Source: Hyphomicrobiaceae bacterium
GTDB taxonomy: Bacteria > Pseudomonadota > Alphaproteobacteria > Rhizobiales > Methyloligellaceae
DNA: 64,000 nucleotides
Direction: 5' to 3'
Assembly (NCBI GenBank): GCA_028066055.1
Contig: JALCBY010000011.1
Span: 38,514-102,513 of the forward strand
The notes under the pieces were generated by a model, which worked only from the letters and a program-made list of their open reading frames with translations, did not search any database and was not told where the DNA came from. How positions within the stretch are numbered: position 1 is the stretch's first letter; the number at the start of each line of letters is the position of its first letter. A program made the position numbers and the translations under genes. This document shows, piece by piece, positions 1 to 9,357 of this stretch.

Positions 1-249
1 CTGGCCGTTGTTCCCGGCTTTCTCCTGAATGAAGTCCATGACCATCCTGGCGCCAAACTGGGCTTTTTGCCCAAAAGTGTATGCGGCATTCTTGGACGCT
101 TCGCACACGCCGGGATTGCGGTCGCAAAATGACCCGAGATCTTCTACAGCCGCCTGGGCGTTGCCGTAGATGACGCGCTGTTTCTGCTCATCCGTCGGAA
201 GAAGCAGAATAAGAAGACTGAGCCAAAAGGCTGTTCTAATCAAAAACAT
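1..249 (-). CDS. DUF5330 family protein, C-terminal end outside the window
   Basis: Reading the minus strand from the ATG at 249 gives 83 codons open to the window edge, so the 3' end is missing. The product starts MFLIRTAFWLSLLILLLP, a hydrophobic N-terminal segment (about residues 4-19) that could be a signal anchor. A soluble part follows with two Cys (around residues 43 and 49, in a FCDRNPGVCE context) and the string TFGQKAQFGARM. This arrangement matches my memory of the small DUF5330 proteins of Rhizobiales, whose function is unknown. It diverges from the histidine kinase at 824, a neighbourhood I associate with this family in rhizobia. Confidence 0.75.
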   Translation of the reverse strand, partial: MFLIRTAFWLSLLILLLPTDEQKQRVIYGNAQAAVEDLGSFCDRNPGVCEASKNAAYTFGQKAQFGARMVMDFIQEKAGNNGQ

Positions 250-823
250 CGGTTTGCCCTCTCCAAAACAGATCAACTGTTTAAGTGATGGGCGAACCAT
301 AGCAATAGCAGAATAAAATCGATGAAATATCAGATGCAGTGTTTTATTATAATTTAGATTTAATTATATTCAAAACTGATTAAAATTGTAATATTCCTCT
401 ATTTTATTTATTTTATTCTTATTCAATTCAATATTGAGTTTGATTTATCTAAAATTTTAGCGAATTTCAACCAGGCCTGAAGGTGGTTGGAAGTTGCTGT
501 TCTAAAACGGTTTTCAAGGTCACGCCGATTGCCGTAACCGGTGGAACTCCCTCAAGACATAGTCCGCCGTCATTCCGGTTCATGTCGACGCAGTTGGCGC
601 ACCGGAGCCAGGCGGCTGCTTTTCGGCAAGGGAGGGAGGACGAACCGTAGTGTTCCGTTAACCATAGAAATATTTCAGGGCGAAGTTACTGCCGTTTGAC
701 GCGCGGTGGCTCACAGAGGGGCAGTTTGGCTCGGGGTCTTTCAGCTTTCCTTAAACGACGCGGAACATACTCGGCGAAAATTCAAGCCGGGACAGTGCAC
801 TCCTACATCGCGCTGAGGGTAAA
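250..823. other. Intergenic region with very AT-rich core, between divergent genes
   Basis: No convincing gene is seen in these 574 bases. The centre is strikingly AT-rich: only 15 of the 100 bases 361-460 are G or C, against a GC-rich background. It separates the DUF5330 gene from the histidine kinase gene, so promoters for both probably lie here. The rest (about 470-800) has ordinary composition and contains a CtrA-like half-site, listed separately. Confidence 0.6.
658..665 (+). promoter_or_regulatory. Candidate CtrA half-site upstream of histidine kinase gene
   Basis: The octamer TTAACCAT occurs 159 bases before the kinase start. It matches the half-motif reported for the cell-cycle regulator CtrA in Alphaproteobacteria. 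No second TTAA lies at the 7-base spacing of a full site, so this is a weak candidate that could occur by chance. Confidence 0.3.
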
Positions 824-2659
824 TTGAGCTTGTTAATGCGTAAGCGCGACCTGAGGGCCTACTTTGGTTCATTGGTCCATGAGTCCGCGCAGGACAATCC
901 TCTGAAAGCTTCACGCCATCAGTCTTTCATCACGTCACATCTCCTCGGCGGGCTGCTGGCGCTGGTGGTCTTTCCGCTGTATCTGGCGAGTATTGGACAG
1001 CCGTCAATCCTCTCTGCGGTTGCATTTGTTTGGCTTATCTCACCGATTTTTGTTGCTGTCTTCCTGTCGCGAACCGGGCGGTTGAGTCTGGCGCACCTGA
1101 TGTCGGCCACAAGTCTCACCGGCCTCATCGTCTTCGCCGCCGGGTTGACGGGCGGAGTCACGTCGTTTCTGATCGCCTGGATCATCGTTGTTCCACTTGA
1201 AGCTGCGCTCTCGGCGGACCGGCGGGTCGTCTATGCAGCGTTCGGGATCGCCGGTGCGGCGCTCCTTGGTCTCGCGGCAAGCGGTCTTTACGGGCTTTTG
1301 CCGCAGCCGCTGTCCTTCTCCCACCAACCCGCAGTTCTCGCATTGCTCGGTTCAATGTCTGCGCTCGCGTATGCCGGCGGACTGGCGGTCTCTATCCAGG
1401 GTTTGTACGAGAATTCGGAGCGTGAAATCCGCCGTGGCGAGGAGCGTTACCGGCTGCTGGCAGAAAATGCCACGGACATGATCACGTGCCACAACGCCAA
1501 CGGCCGGGTCCTGTTTGCATCTCTTGCATCCCGGCAAATTGTAGGTGAAGCGGCCGAAGCTCTCTTGGGCAACGGTCTGTTCGAGCGTGTCCATGTTGCC
1601 GACAGACCGGCATTTCTGAATGCGTTCAGCCAGAGTGCACGGACATGCCAACCGGTATCGGTCGAGTTTCGCATTCTGAGAAAACCCACTTCCGCAAATG
1701 ACGGCAAGAGCCATGAGGCCGTATATTCCTGGGCGGAAATGCGTTGCCGCCCGGTTCCGCTTCAGGAGGCAGAGACGCATTCAGCCGAGCTAGTTCCGTT
1801 CGAGATTGTTGCAGTGACGCGGGATATCACCGCGCGTAAGGCGCAGGAGGCTGAAATCCTGAAGGCGCGGGACGCTGCGGAGTCGGCGAACCTTGCGAAA
1901 ACGCACTTCCTGGCGAACATGAGCCACGAGTTGCGCACGCCGCTGAACGCCATCATCGGGTTTTCGGAGATCCTGCACAGGGAACTTTACGGGCGCATCG
2001 GTGAAGAGCGCTATCGTGAATACGCCCATCTGATCCATGAGAGCGGCGAGCATCTTCTGAGTGTCGTCAACGAGATTCTTGATATGTCGAAGATCGAGGC
2101 AGGGAAATTCGATATCGTTGTCGAGCATTTCGACGTCCATAGCCTGGTTAAGTCCTGCTGCGAAACCATGCGTCACCAGGGGGGGAAGAAATCGATCGAT
2201 GTTCGTATGAAGGTCCAGCCGCACCTGCCGGAGCTTGCCGCGGACAAGCGCGCATGTAAGCAGATCCTGCTGAACCTCCTCGCGAACGCCATCAAGTTCA
2301 CCGAAGAGGGCGGATCTGTCGAGGTATCTGCAACCCTTTCAGGTAACGACATCGAACTTGCCGTAAAGGATAACGGGATCGGGATTGCCGCGGACGACAT
2401 ACCAAAGCTCGGAAATCCGTTCGTACAAGCGGAGAGCTCCTACGACCGCAACTACGAAGGCGCGGGCCTCGGACTTTCCGTTGTCAAAGGGCTGGTCGGC
2501 TTGCATGGCGGTTCATTTGCAATCGAAAGCGAGCTCGGCAAGGGTACTGTTGTCCGGGTATGTCTGCCGATTGAGAGCGCAGAAGATTCATCCGACGCCA
2601 CCGCTGATACTGCCGCACCGGGGGATGGGCTGCCCGTCGCGCTTGCTGCCGGTGCCTGA
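824..2659 (+). CDS. Membrane-bound PAS-domain sensor histidine kinase
   Basis: The 611-residue product has an N-terminal membrane region with about five or six hydrophobic segments (residues 38-195), then a PAS domain (about 205-340). A HisKA dimerisation domain follows with the phospho-accepting His at about residue 368 in a SHELRTPLNAIIGFSE motif. The C-terminal HATPase domain has NAIKF, DNGIGI and GAGLGLS boxes. The HisKA block is of the DivJ/PleC type, which in Alphaproteobacteria acts on the DivK/PleD cell-cycle network. That role is inferred here, and no response regulator is adjacent. The start is uncertain: TTG at 824 lies 4 bases after GAGGG, while ATG at 836 lies 16 bases after it. 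Confidence 0.85.
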   Translation: MSLLMRKRDLRAYFGSLVHESAQDNPLKASRHQSFITSHLLGGLLALVVFPLYLASIGQPSILSAVAFVWLISPIFVAVFLSRTGRLSLAHLMSATSLTGLIVFAAGLTGGVTSFLIAWIIVVPLEAALSADRRVVYAAFGIAGAALLGLAASGLYGLLPQPLSFSHQPAVLALLGSMSALAYAGGLAVSIQGLYENSEREIRRGEERYRLLAENATDMITCHNANGRVLFASLASRQIVGEAAEALLGNGLFERVHVADRPAFLNAFSQSARTCQPVSVEFRILRKPTSANDGKSHEAVYSWAEMRCRPVPLQEAETHSAELVPFEIVAVTRDITARKAQEAEILKARDAAESANLAKTHFLANMSHELRTPLNAIIGFSEILHRELYGRIGEERYREYAHLIHESGEHLLSVVNEILDMSKIEAGKFDIVVEHFDVHSLVKSCCETMRHQGGKKSIDVRMKVQPHLPELAADKRACKQILLNLLANAIKFTEEGGSVEVSATLSGNDIELAVKDNGIGIAADDIPKLGNPFVQAESSYDRNYEGAGLGLSVVKGLVGLHGGSFAIESELGKGTVVRVCLPIESAEDSSDATADTAAPGDGLPVALAAGA

Positions 2660-2805
2660 AATGTCCGATCCGGCCAGGACATCGTTTCACAAAAGATATT
2701 CACCGTCGTTTAGCAAACGTTCACGTTAGCTTTTCATACTCGGCGATGCGCTTCCCTCGCGGGATGCGGCTTCACAATTTGGGACTGTGTGGCGAATAAG
2801 GGGTC

Positions 2806-3468
2806 ATGGCTACACTTCAGGCGAGGTTCATGTTTTTTGCATTCGTGGCCATGTCGGTCGCGATCACCTACAATGCCGCCTATCAGCAGAAGGGTCCGCA
2901 CCCCGCTCCGATGAAGAGCGAGCGGAGTGTTGCATCGGGCCGGGCGGGCGAGCTGTCCACGACAACTTCCAGACAGTCCAGGACTCTGGTGCCGCCGACC
3001 GAGACAACGGCCTCTCTTCCCCGCTCCCAAACGGTAGAGGCGATCCAGCGTAAGCTCGTTGAAAAAGGATATGAGCCAGGACCGGTCGACGGTGTGCGGG
3101 GGCAGATGACCATGGCCGCGATCATGGCCTATCAGCATGACCATGATCTCCCCGTAACCGGTGTCGCGTCATCACAGTTTTTGAAAAACATGATCCTCGG
3201 CGGTTCCGTGGGCCAATCATCTGGCTCCGGGCTCGTGTCGCCGCCGGAAGAAATGACGACCCTCGTGCAAACGATCCAAAAGACGCTGTCCACGCTCGAC
3301 TACAATCCGGGACCGGTCGACGGCTTGCTGGGCAACAGCACGAAGTCTGCAATCAAGAAATTTGAACGTGACCGCAAATTGTCGGTGACGGGGCGTGTGT
3401 CGGGCGAGTTGTTGCAGGAACTGAAGAAGGCCAACGGTGGCCGGTTGAGCCAGCTTGCATCCAATTGA
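2806..3468 (+). CDS. Peptidoglycan-binding domain protein with two PG_binding_1 repeats
   Basis: The 220-residue product has a hydrophobic N-terminal segment (about residues 8-25, probably a signal anchor). Two homologous repeats with the PG_binding_1 pattern follow: QRKLVEKGYEPGPVDGVRG at about 75-95 and QKTLSTLDYNPGPVDGLLG at about 158-178, each followed by an AI..Y/F..D stretch and V(T)GxV(S). The protein is probably held in the cytoplasmic membrane with its repeats in the periplasm contacting the cell wall. It follows the histidine kinase by 146 bases. A start at ATG 2830, preceded by GAGG, would also give a plausible signal sequence. No catalytic domain is visible, so it is a binding rather than a hydrolytic protein. 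Confidence 0.8.
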   Translation: MATLQARFMFFAFVAMSVAITYNAAYQQKGPHPAPMKSERSVASGRAGELSTTTSRQSRTLVPPTETTASLPRSQTVEAIQRKLVEKGYEPGPVDGVRGQMTMAAIMAYQHDHDLPVTGVASSQFLKNMILGGSVGQSSGSGLVSPPEEMTTLVQTIQKTLSTLDYNPGPVDGLLGNSTKSAIKKFERDRKLSVTGRVSGELLQELKKANGGRLSQLASN

Positions 3469-3519
3469 CCGCCGTCCAACGAAATCCACGGGCTGACGCT
3501 TCAATCTCTCGTCCTTGCC

Positions 3520-3867
3520 ATGCGTCTCAAAGCTGAAATCTGGGTCAAAGCCTATATTCGTCAGTGCTCCGGCAATGGCGCACCCGCTGTTGTCTTTCGA
3601 CGTGGCCAGGCAGACGGCGGTGCGATTTACATCAAGGTCAACACCCTGGACGGCAAGGTGTGCGTCTTTGGACCTGCTCCGGCAGGGCTTGAAGATGCTG
3701 GCTCCGACCGCATCTTTTCGCGCTGTCCGGGAGCTGATGGCGTGAGCGAGGCGGAGGCTGATGCCTACCTGCGCCGACAGATGGAATTCGATCCCGATAT
3801 CTGGATCGTCGAGGTCGAGGATCGCGAGGGCCGACATTTCCTTGGCGATGCATTGTCCGAAGATTGA
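3520..3867 (+). CDS. DUF1491 family protein
   Basis: The 115-residue soluble product begins MRLKAEIWVKAYIRQC and contains AIYIKVN, FGPAPAG and an acidic C-terminal region with EFDPDIWIVEVEDREGRHF. These features match DUF1491, a short protein common in Alphaproteobacteria with no established function. It begins 51 bases after the peptidoglycan-binding protein gene on the same strand and may be co-transcribed with it. The overlapping frame at 3515 is a shadow. Confidence 0.8.
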   Translation: MRLKAEIWVKAYIRQCSGNGAPAVVFRRGQADGGAIYIKVNTLDGKVCVFGPAPAGLEDAGSDRIFSRCPGADGVSEAEADAYLRRQMEFDPDIWIVEVEDREGRHFLGDALSED

Positions 3868-3907
3868 TTCCGGTTCGTAGCGGCACCGTCTCACTTACAG
3901 ACGCGCG

Positions 3908-3926
3908 TTAGCGCTTTCTTAACCAT
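3908..3926 (+). promoter_or_regulatory. Candidate CtrA-binding site upstream of small gene
   Basis: TTAG (3908-3911), seven bases, then TTAACCAT (3919-3926) closely approaches the CtrA consensus TTAA-N7-TTAA and includes the alphaproteobacterial half-motif TTAACCAT. It sits 106-124 bases upstream of the small gene at 4032, in an intergenic stretch. This is a motif match only; binding is not shown. Confidence 0.4.
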
Positions 3927-4031
3927 AAAACGGCCTTAATCGAGGGACGACCGCCAGTATAGCGGCGTGTTGGGCCATTCAGATTCCGGTGGCTGGACCA
4001 TCCGGGATCAACAGGACCAAAGGGCACGAAA

Positions 4032-4244
4032 ATGACGGCAACGATCCTAGAATTCCGCCAACCCGATAGCGAGCGGGCAGAAACGGACACCCACGGGTCA
4101 TCGAAGAATCGCACCAAAGGCCAGTCTGCCGAGATCATCATCTTCCCCGGAGTGAGGATCGAAAGGCAGTCGAAGCCCGGGACAGGTGACGCTGCGGCGA
4201 AGTCTCGAAAAGGTACGAAAAGGGCTGCGCGGCGCAAGTCGTGA
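4032..4244 (+). CDS. Small conserved protein, function unknown
   Basis: The 70-residue product starts MTATILEFRQP, has a central AEIIIFPGVRIER string and ends in a basic, Lys/Arg-rich tail. Short proteins combining an ILEFR-like start with a IIIFPGVRIER-like segment are widespread in Rhizobiales, and I know of no function. An AGGG ribosome binding site lies about 9 bases before the ATG. There is no signal peptide or membrane segment. The gene lies between DUF1491 and a lipoprotein gene, downstream of a CtrA-like site. Confidence 0.6.
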   Translation: MTATILEFRQPDSERAETDTHGSSKNRTKGQSAEIIIFPGVRIERQSKPGTGDAAAKSRKGTKRAARRKS

Positions 4245-4280
4245 GAGACCCGATCTCAATTCTTTGATGCGAGTGAGTTG

Positions 4281-5180
4281 ATGCGTGGTGTCCTTGTGGC
4301 GTATTGCCTGAACCTGATCGTTCGAAGCCTCTCGTGGATCTCCAGGAGCAGATCCACGCCCGTTTGCGCAAGATTCGCCTATCCCTTGGTTTTCGTTCCC
4401 GCCCTGGCGGCTCTGCTGAGCGCCTGCGCGATGGAAGGAGATTTCGGCCGGCCGCAGCCGACGTTTTTCAAGAAATTTACGGATCAGTACATTGCAAGTG
4501 ACACGACCTTGCTGGGAACCCGCGGTGGGTCAGGTGTTACCGACGACGAAATGGCGATGCGCAACGCGGGAAACCTTCTATCCAGTCCGTTGATCCTGCC
4601 TGAACCGACGATGGCAAGCCGCGGCTGGAAGGACAGCGGTTATGGCACCGATTTGCCGCCGGCGAGCCCGGAATTGCGTCTGGAGGCGATTGACCGGCAA
4701 CTGCGTGCCGACCATCAGGCTCTGACCGATTTCGGGGAATCATCCCGCCGTGTGCTGATAACGGATTCCCGGCGCATGCAGGCCGTCTATGATCATAATC
4801 CTTATCTTCTCGAACAGGACCGGCAAACGGCGCGAGCCCGAATGCGCGAGAATTATGACTATGTCATCGCGACGCTGAAGGAATTCGCGACGCGGCTGCA
4901 GGCTTATCACCAGGCACTCCAGGAGTTGCAGGATACCAGTCCAAACGTGCCGGTCGTGGAAGCTGAAAACACGCTCTATCACCTGCGTGATCGCGCTTCG
5001 TCGCTGGAATATGAACTTCAGAACCTTCACGGCGTCACCCTGGCGCGAGGTCAGTATCGGCCTCACCGTCCGCCGAGACGGTGGGATGCGGGCTACGAGC
5101 GCAACAGACTGGACCCGACAGTAGGTGATTTCGAGCGCTATCACGGCCAGGAGAAATGGCCGGACCCGTCCTACAAGTGA
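4281..5180 (+). CDS. Probable lipoprotein, function unknown
   Basis: The product has an N-terminal basic and hydrophobic region ending in a lipobox-like ALLSAC (Cys at about residue 49), suggesting an exported lipoprotein with an unusually long leader. The start may in fact lie further downstream. The mature part, about 250 residues, is Arg/Gln/Glu-rich and probably helical between about 130 and 240 (LRLEAIDRQLRADHQAL, ENYDYVIATLKEFATRLQAY), with possible coiled-coil character. The tail is rich in Arg, Pro and Tyr. I do not recognise a named domain. The ATG at 4281 follows an in-frame TTG at 4278. Confidence 0.6.
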   Translation: MRGVLVAYCLNLIVRSLSWISRSRSTPVCARFAYPLVFVPALAALLSACAMEGDFGRPQPTFFKKFTDQYIASDTTLLGTRGGSGVTDDEMAMRNAGNLLSSPLILPEPTMASRGWKDSGYGTDLPPASPELRLEAIDRQLRADHQALTDFGESSRRVLITDSRRMQAVYDHNPYLLEQDRQTARARMRENYDYVIATLKEFATRLQAYHQALQELQDTSPNVPVVEAENTLYHLRDRASSLEYELQNLHGVTLARGQYRPHRPPRRWDAGYERNRLDPTVGDFERYHGQEKWPDPSYK

Positions 5181-5218
5181 ACCGAAAAGCTGAATCGCCG
5201 GATGGCGGGGCCGTCACT

Positions 5219-5776
5219 TTAACTGCCGGGCAGGTTTCGCGAGCAGGTGCTGCGCTTGAGTGCCGCCTCGGTCTGAGCGGCATAACTGGGGCCGAGCAAT
5301 GGTGCACGGATGACGGCGACGCCTTCGCGTACGGGTGAATCCACGACAATCAGGTCCTCGACCTCATCCAGCAGACTGGCACCCGCCTTAACCCCCACTT
5401 CGTTTTGTGTGGAGATGATGATCTCGATCCGGTTCCTTTTCAGTTCACGACCGGTGATCGCGTAAAAGTTCTCACCGCTTGGTGTGTAGAAGGCGATCAG
5501 CCAGAGATCATCGAGAATTTGCGTGCTGAGCCGGACCGCGCCTTCAGACAGATCGAACCGGCACACGCTGTAGCGAACATCCGGGGCCATCATTGGCAAA
5601 CTCTGATGCGATGGGTTTGCCGCGGGCAGGGCCACCATCCGGTTCGGTTCCGAAAGGGCGGAGACTCGGGCCCACGCATTCTTCGGCGCGAGATAGGGCA
5701 GACTAAGGACCGCCACAATGTGGATAAAGGCCGCCAGGAACACAATTCCGATGATGCTGACAATGATCGTCCTCAT
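5219..5776 (-). CDS. DUF1254 family membrane protein
   Basis: The 185-residue product has one N-terminal membrane segment (about residues 5-27), then a periplasmic domain with VRYSVCRFDLSEGAVRL, DDLWLIAFYTPSGENFYAIT and RNRIEIIIST strings. I recognise this as the short rhizobial DUF1254-type protein that travels with a DUF1214 partner. Its first codons overlap the stop of the DUF1214 gene by 4 bases (5773-5776), so the two are translationally coupled. Both follow the penicillin-binding protein gene on the minus strand. Function is unknown; the context points to the cell envelope. Confidence 0.75.
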   Translation of the reverse strand: MRTIIVSIIGIVFLAAFIHIVAVLSLPYLAPKNAWARVSALSEPNRMVALPAANPSHQSLPMMAPDVRYSVCRFDLSEGAVRLSTQILDDLWLIAFYTPSGENFYAITGRELKRNRIEIIISTQNEVGVKAGASLLDEVEDLIVVDSPVREGVAVIRAPLLGPSYAAQTEAALKRSTCSRNLPGS

Positions 5777-6357
5777 CGGCAGACAACCTTGCGAATAGTG
5801 GGCAATCCGCGCGTCGCCGCCCCCTGATCCAGGACGCTTGTTGCGTCCCGCAGTCCGTATGCCCTCAACATCAATTGCAAACTTCCCTGTTGGGCGGACG
5901 GCAGCCAGTTTCCCGGCCGTGCGCTGCGGGCCAGCACGATGCGGAACGAGCCATCGGCGCGGCGGGCGACGTCGGTCCGGTTGAAGGAATGTCGACCGGC
6001 TTTGTTGGGAACAAGCCGTCCTGTTCCATCATAAACCGCAAGGCTCCACCAGGCGGAATTCAGGGGCTGGCCTTCGATCACATATTCGCAGTCCGATGTG
6101 AGGCGTTCGCCTTTTTCGTCCTTGTCGGCATAAAAATACAGCGCGGTCGATGCCGTAATCGGCAGACGGCCCGCACGCGCAACATGGGCCTTCGTATACG
6201 GGTCCGCGTCGGGCTTTCCCGCCGCGCGCCAAACGGACCAGGGGCCGACATGACTGGTTGTGAGGGCCGACCCTTCTTCGATCGTGTACCACGCCGAACC
6301 GAGCCCCAGAATGAGGGCAACCACGAATATCAGGAGCAAATGCAGAAGAAACCGCAT
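5773..6357 (-). CDS. DUF1214 family membrane protein
   Basis: The 194-residue product has an N-terminal membrane segment (about residues 3-25). The periplasmic domain carries the DUF1214 hallmarks DPYTKAHVARAGRLP, an aromatic ALYFYADKDEKGERL stretch, CEYVIEGQPL and AWWSLAVYD. It ends at 5773, overlapping its DUF1254 partner by 4 bases, and starts 6 bases after the penicillin-binding protein stop. The three genes form one minus-strand unit. The pair is widespread but uncharacterised in this setting. Confidence 0.8.
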   Translation of the reverse strand: MRFLLHLLLIFVVALILGLGSAWYTIEEGSALTTSHVGPWSVWRAAGKPDADPYTKAHVARAGRLPITASTALYFYADKDEKGERLTSDCEYVIEGQPLNSAWWSLAVYDGTGRLVPNKAGRHSFNRTDVARRADGSFRIVLARSARPGNWLPSAQQGSLQLMLRAYGLRDATSVLDQGAATRGLPTIRKVVCR

Positions 6358-6363
6358 GATGTC

Positions 6364-8607
6364 TTATTGCCGGGGCAAGCTCGCGCGCCGTCCGGACGGT
6401 GCGCCCTGTTGCTGGTTTTCCTCCGCAAACGGCTTTTGCCCGAGGTCCTTGAACATCCCGTTCAGGGTCTTCAGGACCTTCCTGGTTTTTGGCGGCAGCG
6501 TTTGCAGCGTCGGATAAAGCCGATTGATGCGTGCATCGACCTGCCGCATGGCGTCAAGCCGTTGCTGCTCGGCCACCTGACTCGGATGTGGCGGCAATCC
6601 CGGGATCTGCGGAATGTTGTATGTGGCGTGGGCAAACATCATGAATTCCTTCCACGCCATGGCGGGAAGATTACCGCCCGTCACCTTGTTGGTTGGTGAA
6701 TAGTCGTCGTTGCCGAACCATGTACCCGCGACATACTGACCGGTAAAGCCCATGAACCAGCCATCGCGCCATGCAGAACTCGTTCCCGTCTTGCCGACCG
6801 CGTATGTGAAGGGCAGTTGCGCGCGACGCGCCGTACCGCTCGATACCACCAGCGCCAGCATGGAGTTGAGCTGTTCGATTTTGCTGCGTTCGAAAATCCT
6901 GCGCGGCTTCGGTTCGTCGCGTTCGCGCACATAGAGGATCTTTCCGAACGAGTTGCGAATCTCTTCGATCGCGTAAGGTTTGACCGAGTTTCCGCCATTA
7001 GCGAAGACGGCGTAGCCGCCGGTGTGATCGACAAGCGTCAGGCCCGTGTCGCCGAGCGCCATCGAGCAGGTTTTCTTCACATGGGTGAAACCGATCTTGT
7101 GGACATTGGCGAGCACTTTTTCGCGACCGACGTCGAGCGAGAGCCGAACCGCTACCGTATTCAGCGAGCGCATCAGGGCGTGTTTCATTGCCATGCGTCC
7201 GCGATAGCCGCCGGAATAGTTTCGCGGCGACCATCGACCGCAGGAAACAAATCCGTCGAGAACCGATGAATCCGGCGTATAACCGTTTTCCAGCGCCGTG
7301 AGGTAGACGTAGGGTTTAAATGACGACCCTGGTTGTCTGAGAGCATGCGTCGCGCGGTTGAACTGGCTCTCGCCATAGTCCTTGCCACCCACAAGTGCGC
7401 GGACGGCGCCGTCTGTTTCCATGGCGACGAGAGAACCTTGTTTGGCACGGCGGGCCCTGCCATGCTTTCTCAACGTATTCTGAATGGCCGACTCTGCGGC
7501 TTTCTGAAGCCCAACATCAACTGTCGTGTGCGCGGTCAGAACAAACTCGCCGCGATCACGCATGATCTTCTGAACTTCCTCAAATGCGTAATCGAGAAAC
7601 CAGTCCGGGCTGTAGAAATCGTTCCGGTTGATGATCTCGGCCGGGTTGAGCCGGGCGCCGTGAACCTGACCTTCAGTCAGGAAACCGGCCTGCACCATAT
7701 TGGTCAGAATTTCGTTGGCGCGTGCGCGTGAGGCGGGCAGGTCGATATGTGGCGCGTAGCGGGTCGGCGCCTTGAACAGGCCCGCCATCATCGCCGCTTC
7801 CGCAAGGGTGACGTCGCGGACGGACTTGCCGAAGTAGAACTTACTCGCGGCCTCCACACCGAACGCGCCGCCGCCCATATAGGCGCGATCGAGATAAAGT
7901 TTCAGGATTTCGCGTTTCGATAACCTCGCTTCGAGCCAGAATGCAAGAAATGCCTCGTTGATTTTACGCCGCAGAGACCGCTCAGGCGACAGGAACAGGT
8001 TCTTCGCCAGCTGCTGGGTGATGGAGCTGCCGCCCTGAACCACGTCGGCGGCGCGGATATTCTCGACCAGGGCGCGAAATGTGCCGAGGAAATCGATGCC
8101 GATGTGGGCAAAAAACCGTCGGTCCTCGGTTGCCAGCGTCGCCTTGATCATGTGATCGGGAATTTCGTCGAGAGGGACGGCATCCGAATGCAGGATGCCG
8201 CGCTTGCCGATTTCATTGCCGTACCGGTCGAGGAACGTCACGCTGAACTTGCCGGCCTTCTGCCAGGCGGTGCGCGTTTCCTCGAACGCCGGAATGGCGA
8301 AGGCGAGCATCACGAGCAGGGCGCCGGTGCCCATGGTCGCGCCTTCCGAGATGAGCTCGTTCAGCACGCGTTTGAATCCGGAAATCTGGAACCGGGCGAA
8401 AAAACTCGAATATGTGCTCCACCAGTCTCGGAAACCGGCCCACGTGCCGAAGAGGCCGGCATCGATGGACGAATCGAGCGCTAGCCAATTGACCTGCTTC
8501 TTCTTGCCGGTAGGTTTGAAAATCCAGTCTCGCACTGGGGATCCAACTTGGTTTTTGCCGGAGGGGCGTTCCGAATCTTGTCCGGCGATTGTCGTTACGC
8601 CCAACAA
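6364..8607 (-). CDS. Bifunctional penicillin-binding protein, PBP1A type
   Basis: This is a peptidoglycan glycosyltransferase/DD-transpeptidase. A cytoplasmic N-terminal region of about 95 residues precedes one membrane segment ([14 protein letters not shown]). The GT51 glycosyltransferase domain then shows [28 protein letters not shown] and [15 protein letters not shown]. The transpeptidase domain has the SxxK nucleophile in [16 protein letters not shown] in [11 protein letters not shown], and KTGT in [15 protein letters not shown]. The longest frame begins at TTG 8607. A GTG at 8535 gives a start ([12 protein letters not shown]) that better fits my memory of rhizobial homologues. It begins the minus-strand unit with DUF1214 and DUF1254 and diverges from the YcgN-family gene. 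Confidence 0.9.
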   Translation of the reverse strand: MLGVTTIAGQDSERPSGKNQVGSPVRDWIFKPTGKKKQVNWLALDSSIDAGLFGTWAGFRDWWSTYSSFFARFQISGFKRVLNELISEGATMGTGALLVMLAFAIPAFEETRTAWQKAGKFSVTFLDRYGNEIGKRGILHSDAVPLDEIPDHMIKATLATEDRRFFAHIGIDFLGTFRALVENIRAADVVQGGSSITQQLAKNLFLSPERSLRRKINEAFLAFWLEARLSKREILKLYLDRAYMGGGAFGVEAASKFYFGKSVRDVTLAEAAMMAGLFKAPTRYAPHIDLPASRARANEILTNMVQAGFLTEGQVHGARLNPAEIINRNDFYSPDWFLDYAFEEVQKIMRDRGEFVLTAHTTVDVGLQKAAESAIQNTLRKHGRARRAKQGSLVAMETDGAVRALVGGKDYGESQFNRATHALRQPGSSFKPYVYLTALENGYTPDSSVLDGFVSCGRWSPRNYSGGYRGRMAMKHALMRSLNTVAVRLSLDVGREKVLANVHKIGFTHVKKTCSMALGDTGLTLVDHTGGYAVFANGGNSVKPYAIEEIRNSFGKILYVRERDEPKPRRIFERSKIEQLNSMLALVVSSGTARRAQLPFTYAVGKTGTSSAWRDGWFMGFTGQYVAGTWFGNDDYSPTNKVTGGNLPAMAWKEFMMFAHATYNIPQIPGLPPHPSQVAEQQRLDAMRQVDARINRLYPTLQTLPPKTRKVLKTLNGMFKDLGQKPFAEENQQQGAPSGRRASLPRQ

Positions 8608-8635
8608 GATTTATACCCGATTTTCCGGCAAATCC

Positions 8636-9139
8636 ATGGCCATAAATTTATGGGACGCTGCCGTGAGCGAAAGTAATGAACAATTCTGGCGCACAAAGTC
8701 GCTGAAGGAAATGTCCGCCGATGAGTGGGAGTCGTTGTGTGATGGCTGCGGGCAGTGCTGTCTCGTAAAGCTTCAGGACGAAGACACCGATGAGCTGCTG
8801 CATACCCGTTTGACCTGTAAATTGCTCGATATCGGTACCTGCCGCTGCATGGATTATGAGAATCGACACGAACGGGTGTCGGATTGTGCAATCGTCTCAC
8901 CGACCACAATTGAGCGTCTCGATTGGCTGCCGCACAGTTGCGCTTACAGGCTGGTCGCGGAGGGGAATGACCTCTACTGGTGGCATCCGCTTGTGTCAGG
9001 TGACCCTAATAGCGTCCATCAGGCGGGCGTGTCCGTTCGGGACTGGGCGACAAGTGAAGAAGGCGTGCCGGAAGGCAAAATGGTTCGCTTCATCATCAAG
9101 GACCCTGGCCTGAGGCGGATCCTGCGCGGGGAGCCGTGA
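8636..9139 (+). CDS. YcgN/UPF0260 family cysteine cluster protein
   Basis: The product has about 167 residues. From residue 35 it has the Cys pattern of the UPF0260/YkgJ-type putative zinc- or iron-chelating family: [30 protein letters not shown] and VSDCAIV, plus LPHSCAYRL and the conserved [13 protein letters not shown]. Function is unproven. The frame is open far upstream, but homology begins after 8636. GTG 8663 (VSESNEQFW) is an alternative start with slightly better spacing from a GGGAC sequence. It is divergent from the penicillin-binding protein gene, and 28-100 bases separate the starts depending on which are used. Confidence 0.85.
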   Translation: MAINLWDAAVSESNEQFWRTKSLKEMSADEWESLCDGCGQCCLVKLQDEDTDELLHTRLTCKLLDIGTCRCMDYENRHERVSDCAIVSPTTIERLDWLPHSCAYRLVAEGNDLYWWHPLVSGDPNSVHQAGVSVRDWATSEEGVPEGKMVRFIIKDPGLRRILRGEP

Positions 9140-9357
9140 CTGTCACCCCTGCTTTTCCGGCTGGCCAACGTTCGAGCTTACTGAAAATTCACGTGCGAAC
9201 TGTCCGGGTTTACGGTTTCTTAAGCGTGTATTTCACATTGTTACAATTGTGAATTCGGGGGTCTTCGACGGCTGATCACATGGGCGTGTCAGCCACTGGA
9301 AATGGGTGGATGTGTGACCCATATGATTTCTAAAGAGATTGGGTTCGGAGACAAGTG

